A stretch of DNA of 64,000 nucleotides from Favolaschia claudopus (GCA_037176885.1 JAWWNJ010000029.1:1674001-1738000); one strand, 5' to 3'; positions 11,286 through 24,243 are shown, counted from the first letter of the stretch. A program made the numbers and translations. Notes: generated by a model from the letters alone, not told the origin.

Positions 11286-12162
11286 ATGTCTCCTATGAAC
11301 TCGAACTCTCCAGGCACTTCAACAACAACAACCGTGCTGCCCAGCCTGCACGAAATGTTTCCCGAACACCTCTTGTCTCCCTCGATTTTCAGAACGCCAT
11401 ATCCATATAACTTGCAATTGCCCCTCACCCACCGTGGCATGACGCCGCCCGACATTCCACTGCAAATGCAGAACTCTACCAAAACCAAATGCTCATTCGA
11501 CGTTCTCCTGAGCGACCCTCGCGCGTCCTCCTTAGCGCATATCGCCTCCAGCCCCATGAACCCGAAACTTCGAATTCGTGTACCACCTTCCTATTCCTAT
11601 AAATCCTATCCACAACCTTCCTTTATCGCTCGCCGAGCTCGTATGCACTCTCCCTCCTCTTCATCCTCGTCAGACGGAGAGCAGCGCGATTGGGAGTTGG
11701 AGTCGGCGTCGGACGCATACAGCGATTATAATCTCCACGAGCGATCGTCGGCGTCGACGTTCGGCGGCGAAGATCCAGAGAAAAAACACCCATGTTCGAT
11801 ATGCGGGAAACGCTTCAACCGACCAAGCAGTCTGAAGATTCACTGCAACACTCATACAGGCGCGATGCGTGAGTTCCCTTCCCTTACCCTATCCATCCAT
11901 ATGCCATCTTGTCATCACGATGCCGCATGCATACTCACGAGAAGTATTCGAATATCCACCAGCTTTTCGATGTCCGTACCCAGGCTGCGGCCGTGCGTTC
12001 AACGTCAACTCAAACATGCGGCGGCACTTTCGAAACCATGCCAGCCCAGGCTTCGTTTCGATCGACACGAAGCTGCCGGCTGCCCCGCCGCCAAGCGCGC
12101 CGTGGAACTCGAAAACAAATTTTTTCTCTCCTTTGGTAGTTCCTCCGTCGCCCCGACGGTGA
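11286..12162 (+). CDS. C2H2 zinc-finger protein (paralogue B), short C-terminus
   Basis: Exons 11286-11868 and 11963-12162 with a 94-nt phase-1 intron (GTGAGT to CCAG) encode 260 residues. The order is an N-terminal LPSLHEMFPEHL motif, a central FDVLLSDPRASS motif followed by HIASS, a Ser run with an acidic region, finger 1 (C-x2-C-x12-H-x3-H), the intron, and finger 2 with NVNSNMRRHFRNH. The tail after finger 2 is only about 40 residues and lacks the YSES-x-VRS terminus of other copies. It is probably a nuclear DNA-binding regulator, intact in both fingers. The ATG is chosen because it precedes the conserved N-terminal motif at the same distance as in copy A. The missing tail may reflect truncation or a missed downstream exon. 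Confidence 0.85.
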
Positions 12163-12438
12163 TGCGGTGTTGGCGGGGCAGCTGGACGATATTTTGCTTT
12201 GGATATTATTTGCTTTGTTGTATGTACAATACATGGGTTGCGTTTCATATAACTCGATCAGCATAAGCTCAATCGAGTATGTATCATCTTGGAGGAAAAT
12301 GGGTTATTCAGTTTCCCAAATATCGAGACAGAACTCACAGGCGATGAATATCGATGAATACTTAGATGATATGATGCGAGCCATAATGAATAACGATTAA
12401 TTCTGAAGTAACGTACTCGCTGAAGATCGATCAGCTAT

Positions 12439-14707
12439 TTAAATTTTGAACCGCTCAATATATGTAAAGCAGCACAACGCACCATATGCCTCCTCCAGAC
12501 GGACACACAGTTGTTCTAGCATCCATCCATCCATCATAAGGCCAAGAAAGATAGATAACGAAGCGGTATTGAATCACGTACCTATGAACGGATTATTCGA
12601 CGAACAAGACCGCATGGCGGTCAACGTGGTTTCCAGACAGTAGGTGAGATCCTGGTACTGTTCCGTCAAATACCGCCCAGCAGCGTCCCCGCCGACGATG
12701 CTGTCCATGCTCCCCAGCTCCGTGACGAAGACCTGCCCGACCGTCGCCCATAGAACCTACGCAAATCGAACGAGGTGGTCAATCAATGACAAGTACTTCC
12801 GCACAGAAAGAAAAAAAAAATCCGATTGAAACTGAAACAACACACACCCCAAGTATCGGATCCACTGCATGCTTCGACAAGTCGGTTGTAGTCATGATAT
12901 GGATGACCGACATCGCGGCGGTCATGTACTTGGTGCGCGATTCGGGGTGAGTGTTGATTCGGGGTGCGTGGAGGCGGATGATAGCGACGTTCGTCAGGGT
13001 CTGTGTGACGAGGAGCCGACTTTGTCTTCTCGCGTCATCGCTGGCGCCGTCACCTTTCGCGGCACCGGCGAGAGGAAGACTGAGCATGAATTGGTCTAAG
13101 AGAACCTCCAGAGAATCGAGGGAGAGGTTTTCCCTCTCGCCGTCTAAGGATTGGATTGGAAATGAAAACGAAATTAGTCAACATGGAACATTGGCGAACG
13201 GACATTAATAGTCATATATACATACCTTCACCGTTCTGAGCCGCGAGCGAGATGACACATTCGAGAAGGATTGATGCTTTGGCTTGGAGAGCGAGGGGGG
13301 AAAACCCGTCCACGATAAGACCAGTAAGAAACTTCGAGACAGTCGCGCCTGCAATTGCGCTGATCTCCTGCGGAAGATTAGAGCTTGACCACAGCGTACA
13401 TGGCGACGAGAGACATACCCGACCAGAGCATACCCCCACAAGATCGACATCGACCGGCCACGGGGTATCAATGGGCATGTTAAGGAATTCAATCGCGGAC
13501 GGAGCGCCGAACGCCGCTACGGAATAATTATTCACCAGCACAACAGTCCAAAACGCATCGATGCGCTCGGCGGCTTCGTGAAACTTTCGCTCGGGCAAAG
13601 ACTGTAGCAAGTGTAACTCGGCGTCGAGCGCGAAATCGACAGCGGCGTTGGAATGGAATATCCCTTCGGCTGAGCGGCCTTGGGCGAGGAAGTAAAGGGA
13701 GAGAAGGATATGCGTTTGGATGCCGTGGAGGACGCGCTGGGGATGATTATTGTCGGTGGAGAGATCGGAAGGTATGTGGTGGAGGGTATACAGAAGGAAC
13801 GCAGATTCGTTGTATATTGGATGTGGCGCCGATGGAGATTGGGTAAAACGGCACCCCCACATGCAGAGGGCGGAAAGAAGAATGGGGAGGGGGCGGTCGT
13901 GAGAGTGGAAAGGAAGCGGCAGGAGGAAGGGACTGATGTCGAGAAAGAATCCGATGTGGGGAAGATTGTGGGAAACAGCGTTGATTCTGGTTAACGAGGG
14001 GATGAATAGAAGGTCAGGAGTTTGTCGGAATCGCCTCACAAGGTGTCGAGAAACTCGGGAGGTAGTTGCTTGGTGGTTCTCAGAATCGGTGCAAGACAAG
14101 AGTGAGAAGTGCATACCTCAAGCCTGATATTCGACGAATTTGACGAAGGCGACGGAGACAGCGTTGAATTTTGTGCAATCGGGGTAGCTGACATGAACGA
14201 CCAAGGTTATTATCGAGGGTCTGAATAAAGGGCAAATGGACACACAAGATTCCTCCTTGATCGGCCATGCCTCAACCAAGCGCGAACCTTGCCCGGGCCC
14301 ACCAAAATTTCCTCCTCGCTCCTGATCTAGCGAAACGTCCAAGTACAACTGTGGCCGATGCTGGCTCTGGGTGACAACTTGAACGGGTTTGACGTTAGAA
14401 GCTTTTGTTTGCGTTGGGTCTTGACAGTCATATGTATCTGCGGACCGTCGACACTGTTTACATGGTCGCTCCCCGTCGCATTTCTACGAAGCAGGAAAAG
14501 GCTCAAATCAGTCGATGAGGCTTCAACGAGGATTACGGGACGGATACTTGCGATTTTGCGACGTCTGGAAAATTCAAGGCTTCCCTAAATGCATGAGATT
14601 CGTAGCAATAAAAACACGCACCGACAAGTCGCACACGCCTTTCCCCTGGGCAAAGCCTTGCGCCTTGCTTCGCCGGCAAAGAAGTCGAGATTTTGAGCCT
14701 TGGGCAT
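12439..14707 (-). CDS. Zn2Cys6 transcription factor with fungal-specific regulatory domain
   Basis: Ten-exon minus-strand model: 14707-14622, 14564-14552, 14483-14246, 14187-14117, 14068-14040, 13986-13419, 13367-13226, 13143-12848, 12756-12582 and 12515-12439, giving 1695 nt and 564 residues. The binuclear zinc cluster spans three exons and reads C-x2-C-x6-C-x5-C-x2-C-x8-C only when a 13-nt microexon (14552-14564, encoding most of RRRKI) is included. The following intron uses a GC donor (GCAAGT). After a Ser/Pro/Asn linker comes the middle homology region of fungal regulators (LPPEFLDTL, IGFFLDI, LLSALCMWG, RIDAFWTVV motifs). It should bind DNA in the nucleus; the target is unknown. The acceptor of the fifth exon (14068) has an alternative nearby. 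No cluster of metabolic genes adjoins it. Confidence 0.85.
14552..14564 (-). other. 13-nt microexon inside the zinc cluster
   Basis: The minus-strand sequence ACGTCGCAAAATC is preceded by TTCCAG and followed by the GC-type donor GCAAGT. Joined to the CG ending the upstream exon it encodes R-R-R-K-I and gives the exact six-residue spacing between the second and third cysteines. Without it the third cysteine cannot be reached in frame with correct spacing. Confidence 0.85.
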
Positions 14708-15809
14708 TGTTAGCAGCGATTCCGACAGAAACGCCTTGGCTGGGCGTCTGGCTTACTTATAAACATGATAGATCGTATTCCCAGTTACGCTTCGCCCTCG
14801 GTAAATTTCAAGCCAACCTCATCAGGCTTACCATTCGCGCCCCGCCGTATAGTCCCGTCCGAATCAAACCGTACAAGTGTCAAGAGGGTTTTGGTGAGGA
14901 CCCGCAGGAAGCGTCATGCGAAATGACTCATTACCGTGTTTGAGGCCTGGTGCGGGCCCAAAACCGGTAAACACCCGGAGACTCGGGCAGCTATGTCGTC
15001 GTTGGTGACGAGAAAGCGGAAGTTCGGGACTTGACCGGCTAAGCGGGTATAATAGGTCGTTCGAGCGTGAGTCGAAGAAATCCTCCGCTGAAAGATTGGG
15101 GCGCATTACAGAGATTTGGAAAATCACTGCGATGAGACGTCATTTTTTGTGCGCTTTTTAGAAAGGTATTTCTTGCACTTGCCGGACTTCAACGGTGGGC
15201 CGAGAAACTCGCACAAACGAATCTGACGTGCAGTCGGATGACTGGTCCGCGCCGGCCCACCGCGAAAAAGGCAGCGAGTGGAAGAGCCAAAGCTTTTTAT
15301 CGAAAACCGACCAAGCAGCAGCGAGCAACGCTAGCCACTGTTCTCGTTCGTCAAGAGGTGATGCTCTTTTCCAGCCGCCAATACTGGTGAAAAAGGCAAG
15401 AGATTATCCCTGCCCAGTATTGCCAAATCCCATCTTTCGCGGAAATGCGTAACGGAAGGCCGCACACCACCGAGCTATAGTCATCCCGCTCGAGCTTGGT
15501 CACCAGCAGCCATGGAAGAAAGGGAAAAAAGAGCGCTAATGGTCACATGATCCGAATCAGGCCGACTACACTGTACAGCGACTGAGCGAATACGCGTCAC
15601 AGCTGGACTGTGGGCTAAACAGAGCGAACAAGCTACAACGGAAAAACAGATATGATTGATCAATAAATGATAAAAATGTACAGTAATTCGAATGTATGAG
15701 AAATAGCTGCAGGTTGACTACACTTGGGAGATTATAAGTACATATACCAGATTACTGGGCTCGACGCACGCAAAAGGATCAAGTACGGATTCGCGGCCAA
15801 AGGGTGCAC
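14708..15809. other. Intergenic region between divergent regulator start and convergent zinc-finger end
   Basis: It contains the promoter of the regulator starting at 14707 and the 3' flank of the zinc-finger gene ending at 15810. A minus-strand frame at 14864-15127 is not recognisable and has no supporting splice structure. Confidence 0.4.
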
Positions 15810-18800
15810 CTACCGCTCACTCCTTACATCGGACTCCGAATAAGCATGCCCATACCATCCCAAACACCCGGACCCAGGACCCGGCCCCATGCCAACGCCC
15901 AACGAATGACTGCGGCTTAGACCAGTTTGAACGCCCACCGCCGTACCCCCTAGACCCGAGCCAATCGACCCCATTCTTTCTCTCCCCCTCCCTAATCTCC
16001 CCAACCCCAACCCCAATCCCAGACTTCCCAATCCCGTCACACCTCCAACCCCCACCCCTAGATCGAGCAAAGCATGCCCGGGACCATCAAGGCCAAGCGC
16101 GCCTAGTCCTAATCTTCCTCGATTCCGACCTTGCGCCGTCTTATCACTGGTGCTCTCCCTCGTACTCGTCTTGTCATTCCCACTCCCACTCGCACTGCGG
16201 GTGCTATCTCGCCTTTCACCACCGGCGCTATCATCCATACCGCCATACGGCGGCCTCGACAGCGCGAGCGTCGACGTAGGCAGGCCGCCGTGCAAATACA
16301 GTCTCTCCTCCTCCGACCCTGTCTCGCCCGACGCAACCAACTCGCCGGTGTACGGCTCCCCCGTCCCAAATTGATGCACACCGCCTTGCCCGTTATCGGG
16401 GGTGTTGTTGTCGGAGGTGTAAGGATAGTCCGAGCCGAGGGCGTTCCACAGAGCATGAGACGCAGCGGCGTCAGAGTAGGCCGGTGTGGATGAGGTGGGA
16501 AATGATGACGACGATGGCGGCGGGGGGGAGGTAGAGGTGGTGGGGTAAGACGAGGAGGAGGAGGAGGAGGCGTCTACGGGAAGGTAGGACGAAGACACTA
16601 GTGGTGCGGGGGACGCAGAAGTAGATGGCGCGGAAGAGGAAGAAGAGGAAGCGCCAGCCGGCGCAGGCGAAGTGGAAGAAGAAGACGTCGACACGAACGT
16701 CGACGCAGCATACGAGGACAAGATTGGTGCTACCGGGGTTCCAGACGTCCCATACACGGGATAGTTAAGAGACGCATACACTGCTGGGTCTACGAACGGC
16801 GAGGGGGAGGCGTAATGGTCGGTCGACTGGTGTTGCTGCTGCTGGGGCTCATATTGCTGTTGCTGCTGCTGCGGAGGGGAAGGATCCTGGTGGTATGGGA
16901 AATAGAGCGAATCCGTGTTCGTTAGCGTCGGCGTTGGCGTTTGCGAAGGTTCCGGCTCGGATTGTGATCCAAGTGATGAGGGTAACAGTGTCTGACCCGG
17001 TATATGGTAGGACGTATGCGAATGGGAAGTATTGCCGTGCGGATAGCCCGTCATAACCGCGAACGATGCATTATACGGGGGCGGTGTCGGAGTGTGTGTC
17101 GGTGTCCGTTTCTGTGCAGATGCTGCTGCTGGTGCGGAGGCGGAAGACGACCGTCGTGAGGTTGTCGCTGAGGATGCGGAAGAAGTAGGGCGTGGTGGCG
17201 TCAGCGTTGATGACGAGGCAGTGGAAGTGGATGTGGAAGTGGATGAGGAATAGGGTATGGTCGCCATCCTCCCCGGCGTCGGCGCACGGTGCAACAGCCC
17301 CAGTGGGCGATGGCCTTGATTCCCCTGCTGAGGAGCTGAGGATGAGCCTAATAGAGGGTGGTGGGAGTAAGGATTTTTGGTGGGCTGAGTTCCGTGCGTA
17401 GGCAAAGGGATAGTGTACGGTGGTGTCTTCTGTGACCCACCCTTCTACAGACAGCAGTTAGCACCGAGATCATTCCGGGAGATAATGAAAGACCCACAGA
17501 TGAAGGTGGAAACAGCAGCATCGCAGACGAATTTGGCGGCATCGAGTTCATGATGATATGACTCGGTTTCGACGTGGCAGACAACGACGAGGTATCAGTA
17601 TCGACGCTCATCTCTCCTTCCGTGTCATCTTGCGAAGCCGCAGATGAGGAGATGTCGGTGGGTGTTTTAGGCGAAGGGGAGGAAGAGGAGGTTGCGGAGG
17701 ATGAGGGAGAGGAGGTGGAAGCGGATGGCGCCGACGTGGAGGTCGAAGGTACAGAAGGGGAGTGTGATTGAGGTGGTGGATAGGGCTGTGACGCAGAGGA
17801 AGCCGACGACGACGAAGCACGGCGACTCTTACTCCGCGTGCCAATACTCGAAGTGGAAGACGACGCACGACCGCCCGCCGCCGCCCGGCTGGCTTTGCTA
17901 GTCCTCGGCGTCCTCGACGCCTTGGACTGCGACGGCGGCGGGGCTGCTGCTGCTGGGGCTGACGAGCTCGACGCGGTAGGGACATCACCAGCAACTGCGA
18001 GGGTACCGTCGGCGGCCAATACAGCCGGAGGGACTGCCATAGCGTCGGTGAAACCACCACCACCCTCTTCGGTATGACTCCGATAATGTCTTCGCATATT
18101 CGAGTTGACATTGAATGCTCGCCCGCAACCAGGGTACGGGCAGCTGTATGCTAGATATGGAAGAAGGAATTAGCGGATGACCCTGGACAGCATAGACAAG
18201 GACGAAACTGAAAATCGCAGCGAGAAGACGCAACGATTTTGAGCCATGTCGCAGTGGTGAGCGCGCGGATACCAGAAAGCGAAGGGCACTCGACCCTCCG
18301 CGAAACGACGCAGTCTACATCGGCAAAGGACGTATAACGCCGCCGACGGAAGAAGGAAATGCGAAGAAAGAAGCAAGAAGGGGAAATGAAAAGATCATCG
18401 TATCGAAGCCTCACTAGCATCGACCCCCATCGTCAAAACGAAGCGTCCAGTATCACTATCCGCCAACTGTCATCCGTAGAGGATGAATGATACGCCCGAA
18501 GCTTCGAGCGTCTTGCCCCGCATATGGAACACCTCCGCTCGATAGCACCTCAGCGCGAAGAAACTCGTAGAAACGAAGACGCCCCGGAGAGAAAAAGCGC
18601 AAAAAAAACGACAACGACCTCGAATCAAACAACACAAAAACCCCAAAGAAGAAAATAGAAACGAATCAGGACAGAAATAAACACTCACGCTGCGCCCCCG
18701 TATGCGTATTAACATGAATCCTCAGACTACTCGGCCTCAAAAACCGTTTCCCACACGTCGGGCAGATGTGCTTCCGCTCAGGATCGATTGCAGGGACGGT

Positions 18801-19227
18801 GTCGCCGCCGCCGTCGGATGGGCCGTCGGCGTCGGTGTTTCTAAAGCTGTGTGAATACACGACAATCTGGGATACGGAAAAATGAGGCTGCATACCCAAC
18901 ACCAAGGCCAAGAGTGCTAGCATCTCCAGGGGGCAGGTCCGAGACCATCGTCATTTCAGTGTCCCCGTCGTCGTCCGTGGGGGCCGTCGGTGGTGATGTC
19001 GTTTTCTGCGTCTGAGGTGGTGCGGAGCTCGAAGTCGGGGTCGAGGTCGATGCTGCCGCAGGGGCCATGAACGCGGAGGGGTCGCGTAGCCAGTCCAGTG
19101 CGAGCGCGGAGGACGAGCCGACTAGGGGGCGGGTTTGATCCTGACTTTGACTTGGATTCGGGTGCGGCTGCTGCGCCTGCAATGTGAGACGTTGAGGGGA
19201 CATTTGGGATAGACCGGGTAGGACCAT
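15810..19227 (-). CDS. C2H2 zinc-finger protein (paralogue C), large, low-complexity
   Basis: Exons 19227-18896, 18840-18689, 18150-17498 and 17444-15810 sum to 2772 nt (923 residues), the largest copy in the window. The first in-frame ATG (19227) is followed by VLPGLSQMSPQRL, a diverged form of the family's N-terminal motif. Finger 1 is at the end of exon 2 and finger 2 at the start of exon 3, separated by the family's phase-1 intron, here 538 nt against 51-163 nt in the other copies. A very long tail follows: Ser/Thr/Pro tracts, a Gln run around 16830-16870, a Gly/Leu-rich stretch, and a terminal YSESDVRSER. A probable nuclear regulator whose low-complexity tail may be disordered. A GTAGGT overlaps the final codons, so an extra 3' exon cannot be excluded. 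Confidence 0.85.
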
Positions 19228-21591
19228 CGTTGGTGAAGCTAGATAAAGACATAGACCAATGAGCAATGAGCGATTAGAATTATAGTAAAGACAGGGAGAA
19301 CGCGTCGAAGATTGAAAGAAATGGACGTTATACGCCAGCTAACGTTCATTTCTCTCTCTTTGTGGTTCGTTTTTACTTACCTATACTCCAGGCAACTTCT
19401 CTTCGTACAATAAAGTTCGGGTCGACAGGGGGAGGGAGCGAACGATTGACCCGCAAACTCCAATCCAATTTCGAGGTGAACGGATTCCAAATTGTTAGAT
19501 GGCGCGCCTCCAGAACTCCAAATCCAAACTTGATTTGACCCTGCCTTGATTCTAACTGACACGGAAGTCGGACGCGAACCCGAAGAACCCCAAGCGAGTG
19601 GCTAGCAGCAAACTGCGCAAATCCCAAAGGCAAAAATCCAGCGAGCGTTCAACGGACGAAGGGAGCGGAGGCAGAGTGTAGACGAGAAGCCAGAAGACCC
19701 AAGACAGCCAGAATCTTCACACCCAAAAGGAATTCTCCGCAGCACAGCGACAACGACGACGACAACGACCAATTCCCAAATCCTTTGGGCGAAACAGACG
19801 ACTGTGACAGCTTCCACGTGTGATGGCGTCACACATCACTCGGCCCGTGATCGCCTGATTTTGGGATCTGCGTGATCTGCATGATTTGCAGGCGCAGATG
19901 GGGATGCGTCTGTAATCGGAAATACGTGGTGAGAGAGGCAGCAAATCCACAAAAGAGGAGCTTGAGCTTGGGTGGCGGCTGCTTTTATTTCAGCGAGAAA
20001 GAACGGGAGAATTCCCTCGAAAAGACGTCGCCAAATTGCCGAATTTCCGCAAATCAGCACGATAAATGAAAGATATCCGAGCGAGGAGGCGATCATGACA
20101 GTGATTGGCGCTGGGACTTTCGTGTACCGACAATCCCCCGCATTCAGAATGTTCTTCACCGTCGACGAACACTTCGTCAACGAAAAACGTGAAGGCGGCC
20201 CGACCATCACCACGTCAGCGGGAGCAAGTTTCAAAATGCAGTGTGCATTGTGATCGCGACAATTCATTCCCTCTCAGGTTTTTGCCTCCAGCACGAGTTC
20301 ACGAGGTGAGTGAGAGAATAGTCTCTTTCCCCTCGGACCGGCCCTGGAAGGCCGCGTCCTGCAGTAAAATCGAGAGCAGGTTTGAGCCGGAACTTGGGTA
20401 GCGAGAACGCCGAGCCCATGCGTCGATCTTCCGAAAGCAAAGGCAAACAGCCACCTCCAAGCACCCCTGACGCCCTGTGCAACACCTTTCGTCTCAAACG
20501 GATCTTCCTTAAGAAGAAAATGCCCCCCCCCCCACCACAAACCCACCATCCATAGACGACAATACGGGATCCCTTCAAGCAGCCGACTCGGAAGAGAAAG
20601 TACTCCGCGAAATATTCTTCCATTGAAGTGACTCAATTCCTCACTAGGCTATGCTCTACACCCTTCAAGCAAGCTATAGCTGTTAACGTTCACCGTCATT
20701 CGTCCGCTAAATCGCATCAAGCCTCCCTTTGAATTGTATTGTACGGCGCGCGCCTCTTCGTCACGTTCGAAACCCACTATCCCCGAATCCCGATTGCCGA
20801 ATCAAACTTCAATTCTGAATTGTATGCCTACCTCGACGGTCTCCACCGATGGCCGAGGGTCTTCTCTTGGCAATCACTTTCAACGAGGTTGCTCGACTTT
20901 GGTCGAATGGATTCTAGTCCGTACATTTAATTTATTTGCCGCATTCGAAAGTATCTCAAGTCAAGTTTTAGAACCAGGCACACGGCAACAACAGATAAAT
21001 CAACTGAACAAAACGAGAACCCGTCCACCAGCATACAGCCAAAATTCAAAATCAAATCCTGTATCCCCTCCCAATTTTTCTCGAACATTTCCCCTTCTAC
21101 TCGACTGGCACCTCACCATCTCGCCCTCTGTCAACATCGAAACGTTGACCTGCCTGCATTCCCGAGGCTGATGATCAAGCCTTGCCCTCCTTCCTTCTGT
21201 TCGTTTCACCCTTCAAGTCCCAATACTAAACATCTCCTGCAATTCCCGCCTCGTACGTATATCATATTAAATCCGGACTCGTCATGGTCGCCCACTTCCG
21301 TATGGAATACTTAACCACTCCACTTGAAATTCTCCTCGCGGTGAAAGGTAAGTAACTAAACTATTGTTTCGCTGTAAACCACCACAAATATTGACGAACA
21401 CCCTCAGCATTCCAAGAATTCACAAGAGTACTAGTAGGTACTGGGCACTAGCAGACTATGCAGCAAAAAACTCGCTCAATCGCGTTTCTTCTTCTCTTCA
21501 AGTTATCACGAGCAGTTCTTCTCTTCGTCGATATCTCATCATCTCTCATCTCCCACCTTCAACCACCCAACCACCCAATGCTCGAATCTGC
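19228..21591. other. Intergenic region upstream of paralogue C and downstream of paralogue D
   Basis: It is the promoter side of the gene starting at 19227 and the 3' flank of the gene ending at 21592. An 11-base C run lies at 20523-20533. Several short frames occur but none is recognisable or has a supported splice structure. Confidence 0.4.
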
Positions 21592-23093
21592 TCACCCACC
21601 CCCACCCCGCACATAACTCTCCCCAAACCCCGCCCCAACCCCGATCCGTCTCGCCGGCGTAAACGGCTCCGCAATCACCTTGGCTTTAAGTTTCCGTCGG
21701 CTTCTTCCAGTTAAATTCGAATTCAAATCTGGCGAACGGCTCGCAGGCTCGAGCGAGGAAGACGAAGACGCAGACGAGGCGGGTGAATGAGAGCTCTCAC
21801 CAGACGAGGGATCGGCGGCGTATGCGGATGAAACCGCGCCTGAACCTGAAGAAGGAGGATTCGGAGGCAGCGGGGACGACAACGCGTATTTGTATCTCCT
21901 CCCCCCGGGCCTGCTCCCCCTCCCCGCCGCCGACGACGCACTGGCACCCGGCTTGGCGGTGAACACCGTCACGTACATCCCCGACTCGGACGCCGGACTC
22001 GGAGTCGCAATCGTGCTCTCACCAACAAGTTGGTCTTCGGGAAGAGGAAGAGGAAGAGTGGCGCTGTCGGGGATCAACGACGAGCCTGAGGAGGGCGAAT
22101 GAAGAGAGATGGGAGACTCGGAGCCAGGATTCAGAGAGATTTGAGAATTCGAGTGATTCCGCCAATGTCTGCGCATGTTGGAGTTGACGTTGAAGGAGCG
22201 GCCGCAGGAGGGATGCGGGCAGACGTATGCTGTGGTGAAAAAAAATTGAGTGAGTGAGTGAGTGAGTGTGTTGTATTTTCATCATTCGAATGAAACGAAT
22301 ATGTTCGTTCAGGATCAACGCAAACCAAAAGGAATCGAGGCAAAAGTCGAAAACAACATAAATCAAAAAGAAATGAATCGCACTTACGTTGCGCCCCCGT
22401 ATGCGTATTAATATGAATCTTCAAACTGCTCGGTCGACTGAACCGCTTCCCGCATTGCTTGCAGACGTATTTCTTGCCTTCCATGTACCACTGTCCCGCA
22501 TCTTCGTCTTCTTCTTCCTCCTCCTCTCGCCGTCCCTCCTCCTCCTGCTCCGCCGACGCTGTCCCTGCTATTACTCCCCTCCCTCTAACGTCTGACATCG
22601 ACACCGCGGGAGAAGGAGAAGGACTAGTTGTCGACTCAAATGTCAATGACACTGACACCGGAGATTGCGGGTGCGGATGCTGGGACGACGACGACGCAGA
22701 TACAGAATTTGAAGAAGGGATAGGGAGAGGAAGAGAGAAGAAACGCGCTCGAAGGTCGTGGTGGCTGCGGTCGGCGGCGAAAGTGCCTAGGCTAGGGCTA
22801 TTGGTTTGCGAAGCAGGATACAGTGGAAACGGATGTGGATCTGGATAATATGGATGGACGTATGCGTATGGGTTGTGAGTGGGAGGAACTTGTTGAGGCG
22901 CATATTGCTGGTGATAGCTCGATTGTGAGGTCGGCAGCGGCGCATGAGGAGGCGCGTAGGACCGCATGCCGCGCGGAATGATATGTTCGGGAAATAGTTC
23001 GGAAAGACTCGGTAGGACGACGCCAGTCCCCGGTGGTTCATACGAGCTCGGCGACGAAGAAGAATGTGTTCTGGCGCTTGAGGTAGGGTACAT
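21592..23093 (-). CDS. C2H2 zinc-finger protein (paralogue D)
   Basis: Exons 23093-22388 and 22229-21592 (1344 nt) encode 447 residues, with a 158-nt phase-1 intron between the fingers. The N-terminus has VLPSLSELFPEH. A Tyr/Pro/His-rich region, a Ser/Pro stretch and an acidic run (about residues 200-220) precede finger 1 (C-x2-C-x12-H-x3-H). Finger 2 has NVNSNMRRHWRNH, where Trp replaces the usual Tyr. The C-terminus GESYVRGGGG is a diverged counterpart of the YSES-x-VRS tail. The intron holds a (TGAG)n microsatellite. A probable nuclear DNA-binding regulator, oriented like paralogue C with about 2.4 kb between them, so a tandem duplication is plausible. Confidence 0.87.
22247..22268. repeat. 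(TGAG)n microsatellite in the intron of paralogue D
   Basis: About five consecutive TGAG units lie inside the intron, about 20 bases from the acceptor read on the minus strand. Length variation here could affect the distance from branch point to acceptor. Confidence 0.8.
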
Positions 23094-24243
23094 GATAGTC
23101 GGAGGAACGAAAGAAAGAAAGAGAGTTTGGCGACTTTGAAGATCAAAAGGGCTCGGAATTTTGGGTTTGGAATGACGGTGTGACAGTCGATCCGCCTTTG
23201 AAAGCAACACCGTCGATCCGCGGGATCTGCTAGCTAATTAGACCGGATATGTAACTGACAGGATGGTGGAGCAGGCACGGTGGATCCCTGCGAGATGCGC
23301 AACAATCACTCGGATTTGGGGAGGCGAATAAGATATTAAATGAATTTCAACTTGAAGGTTGAATCTTTGAAGCCCTCAGTGGGTCAGCACGCAAAGAAGA
23401 GAGATAGCTCGAGGGTAAGGGTGTAGAAAACGATCCCGAGGAGTCGAGAGAAAGAATAACTGCGCATCCGAACCAAAATAAACAAACTTTTTTCAACAGT
23501 TCTCACGGTTGTATTTGGGTACAGCCACATCGATTGCAAGTCAGGAACAGGTTGAAAACAGTTCCCTAAGTCTGAAATAATGGTTTAGGTACCGAAGAGT
23601 TATGCTAGACGTCTGACAGAGCAGCTATATACGGTGTCTATATCCTACTGCAAAGAGAAATGACGATTACTTACTCTGATTTCAAGTTGCCTCGATAAAT
23701 TGTCGATACACTCAAGGGACTGGATCGACACGCATAAATACGCCACTGTCAGGCATCCGCGGCTAACTTAATAGTCTTTGACTTTCAATATCCACCTGCC
23801 AGCCGGTTGTAAGGCACCACAGACCAACCAGCCTACATCGGAAATCGCACATACTAGTCAAGGGAGAATTAAAGGAGTCAATTTATTGAGCGCTCGACAA
23901 GGAAGAGAGCTGTTCTCAGTGACAACAGAACGGTTCGAAGAAGGTGAAGGGTCATCGTCAATGACGCCGCACCCCAATATTGTCAACAGTCGCAAATGCG
24001 AACCGTGCCTGAAACTGAGATGATAACAGGAGGTATCGTCGAATGAAGTTGCGCCCGGAAATGAGATGGCGGCGGGAAAATCCACCTGACAGTAGCTTTG
24101 CGGTGAGCAGCGTGAATTATATTTTCGGGATAATACTTTTGGGAAACGACCGGCAGTTCATATAGCAGACGCCTTCCTAGCGAGTCCATAGGCTGGGATC
24201 AAGGGATTAATCCCATGCTCTACATTTCGCATCGCATTCCGCT
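23094..24243. other. Intergenic region
   Basis: This is the promoter of the zinc-finger gene starting at 23093 and the 3' flank of the F-box gene. No frame here is recognisable. If the F-box gene has a last intron (see its entry), its final exon would end at about 24165. Confidence 0.4.

Noticed and set aside
16109..16493. Frames of about 115-120 residues inside the tail of paralogue C
   Set aside because: Overlap the low-complexity coding region in other frames; Arg-rich composition is typical of shadow frames.
17608..18111. 167-residue Arg/Pro-rich minus-strand frame
   Set aside because: Shadow frame of paralogue C exon 3, which carries the second finger in its own frame.
20523..20533. 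C11 run as a functional element
   Set aside because: Isolated homopolymer with no associated structure.
24200..24215. GGGATTAATCCC palindrome as an operator
   Set aside because: A 12-bp palindrome alone is expected by chance at this scale and lies in a 3' flank.
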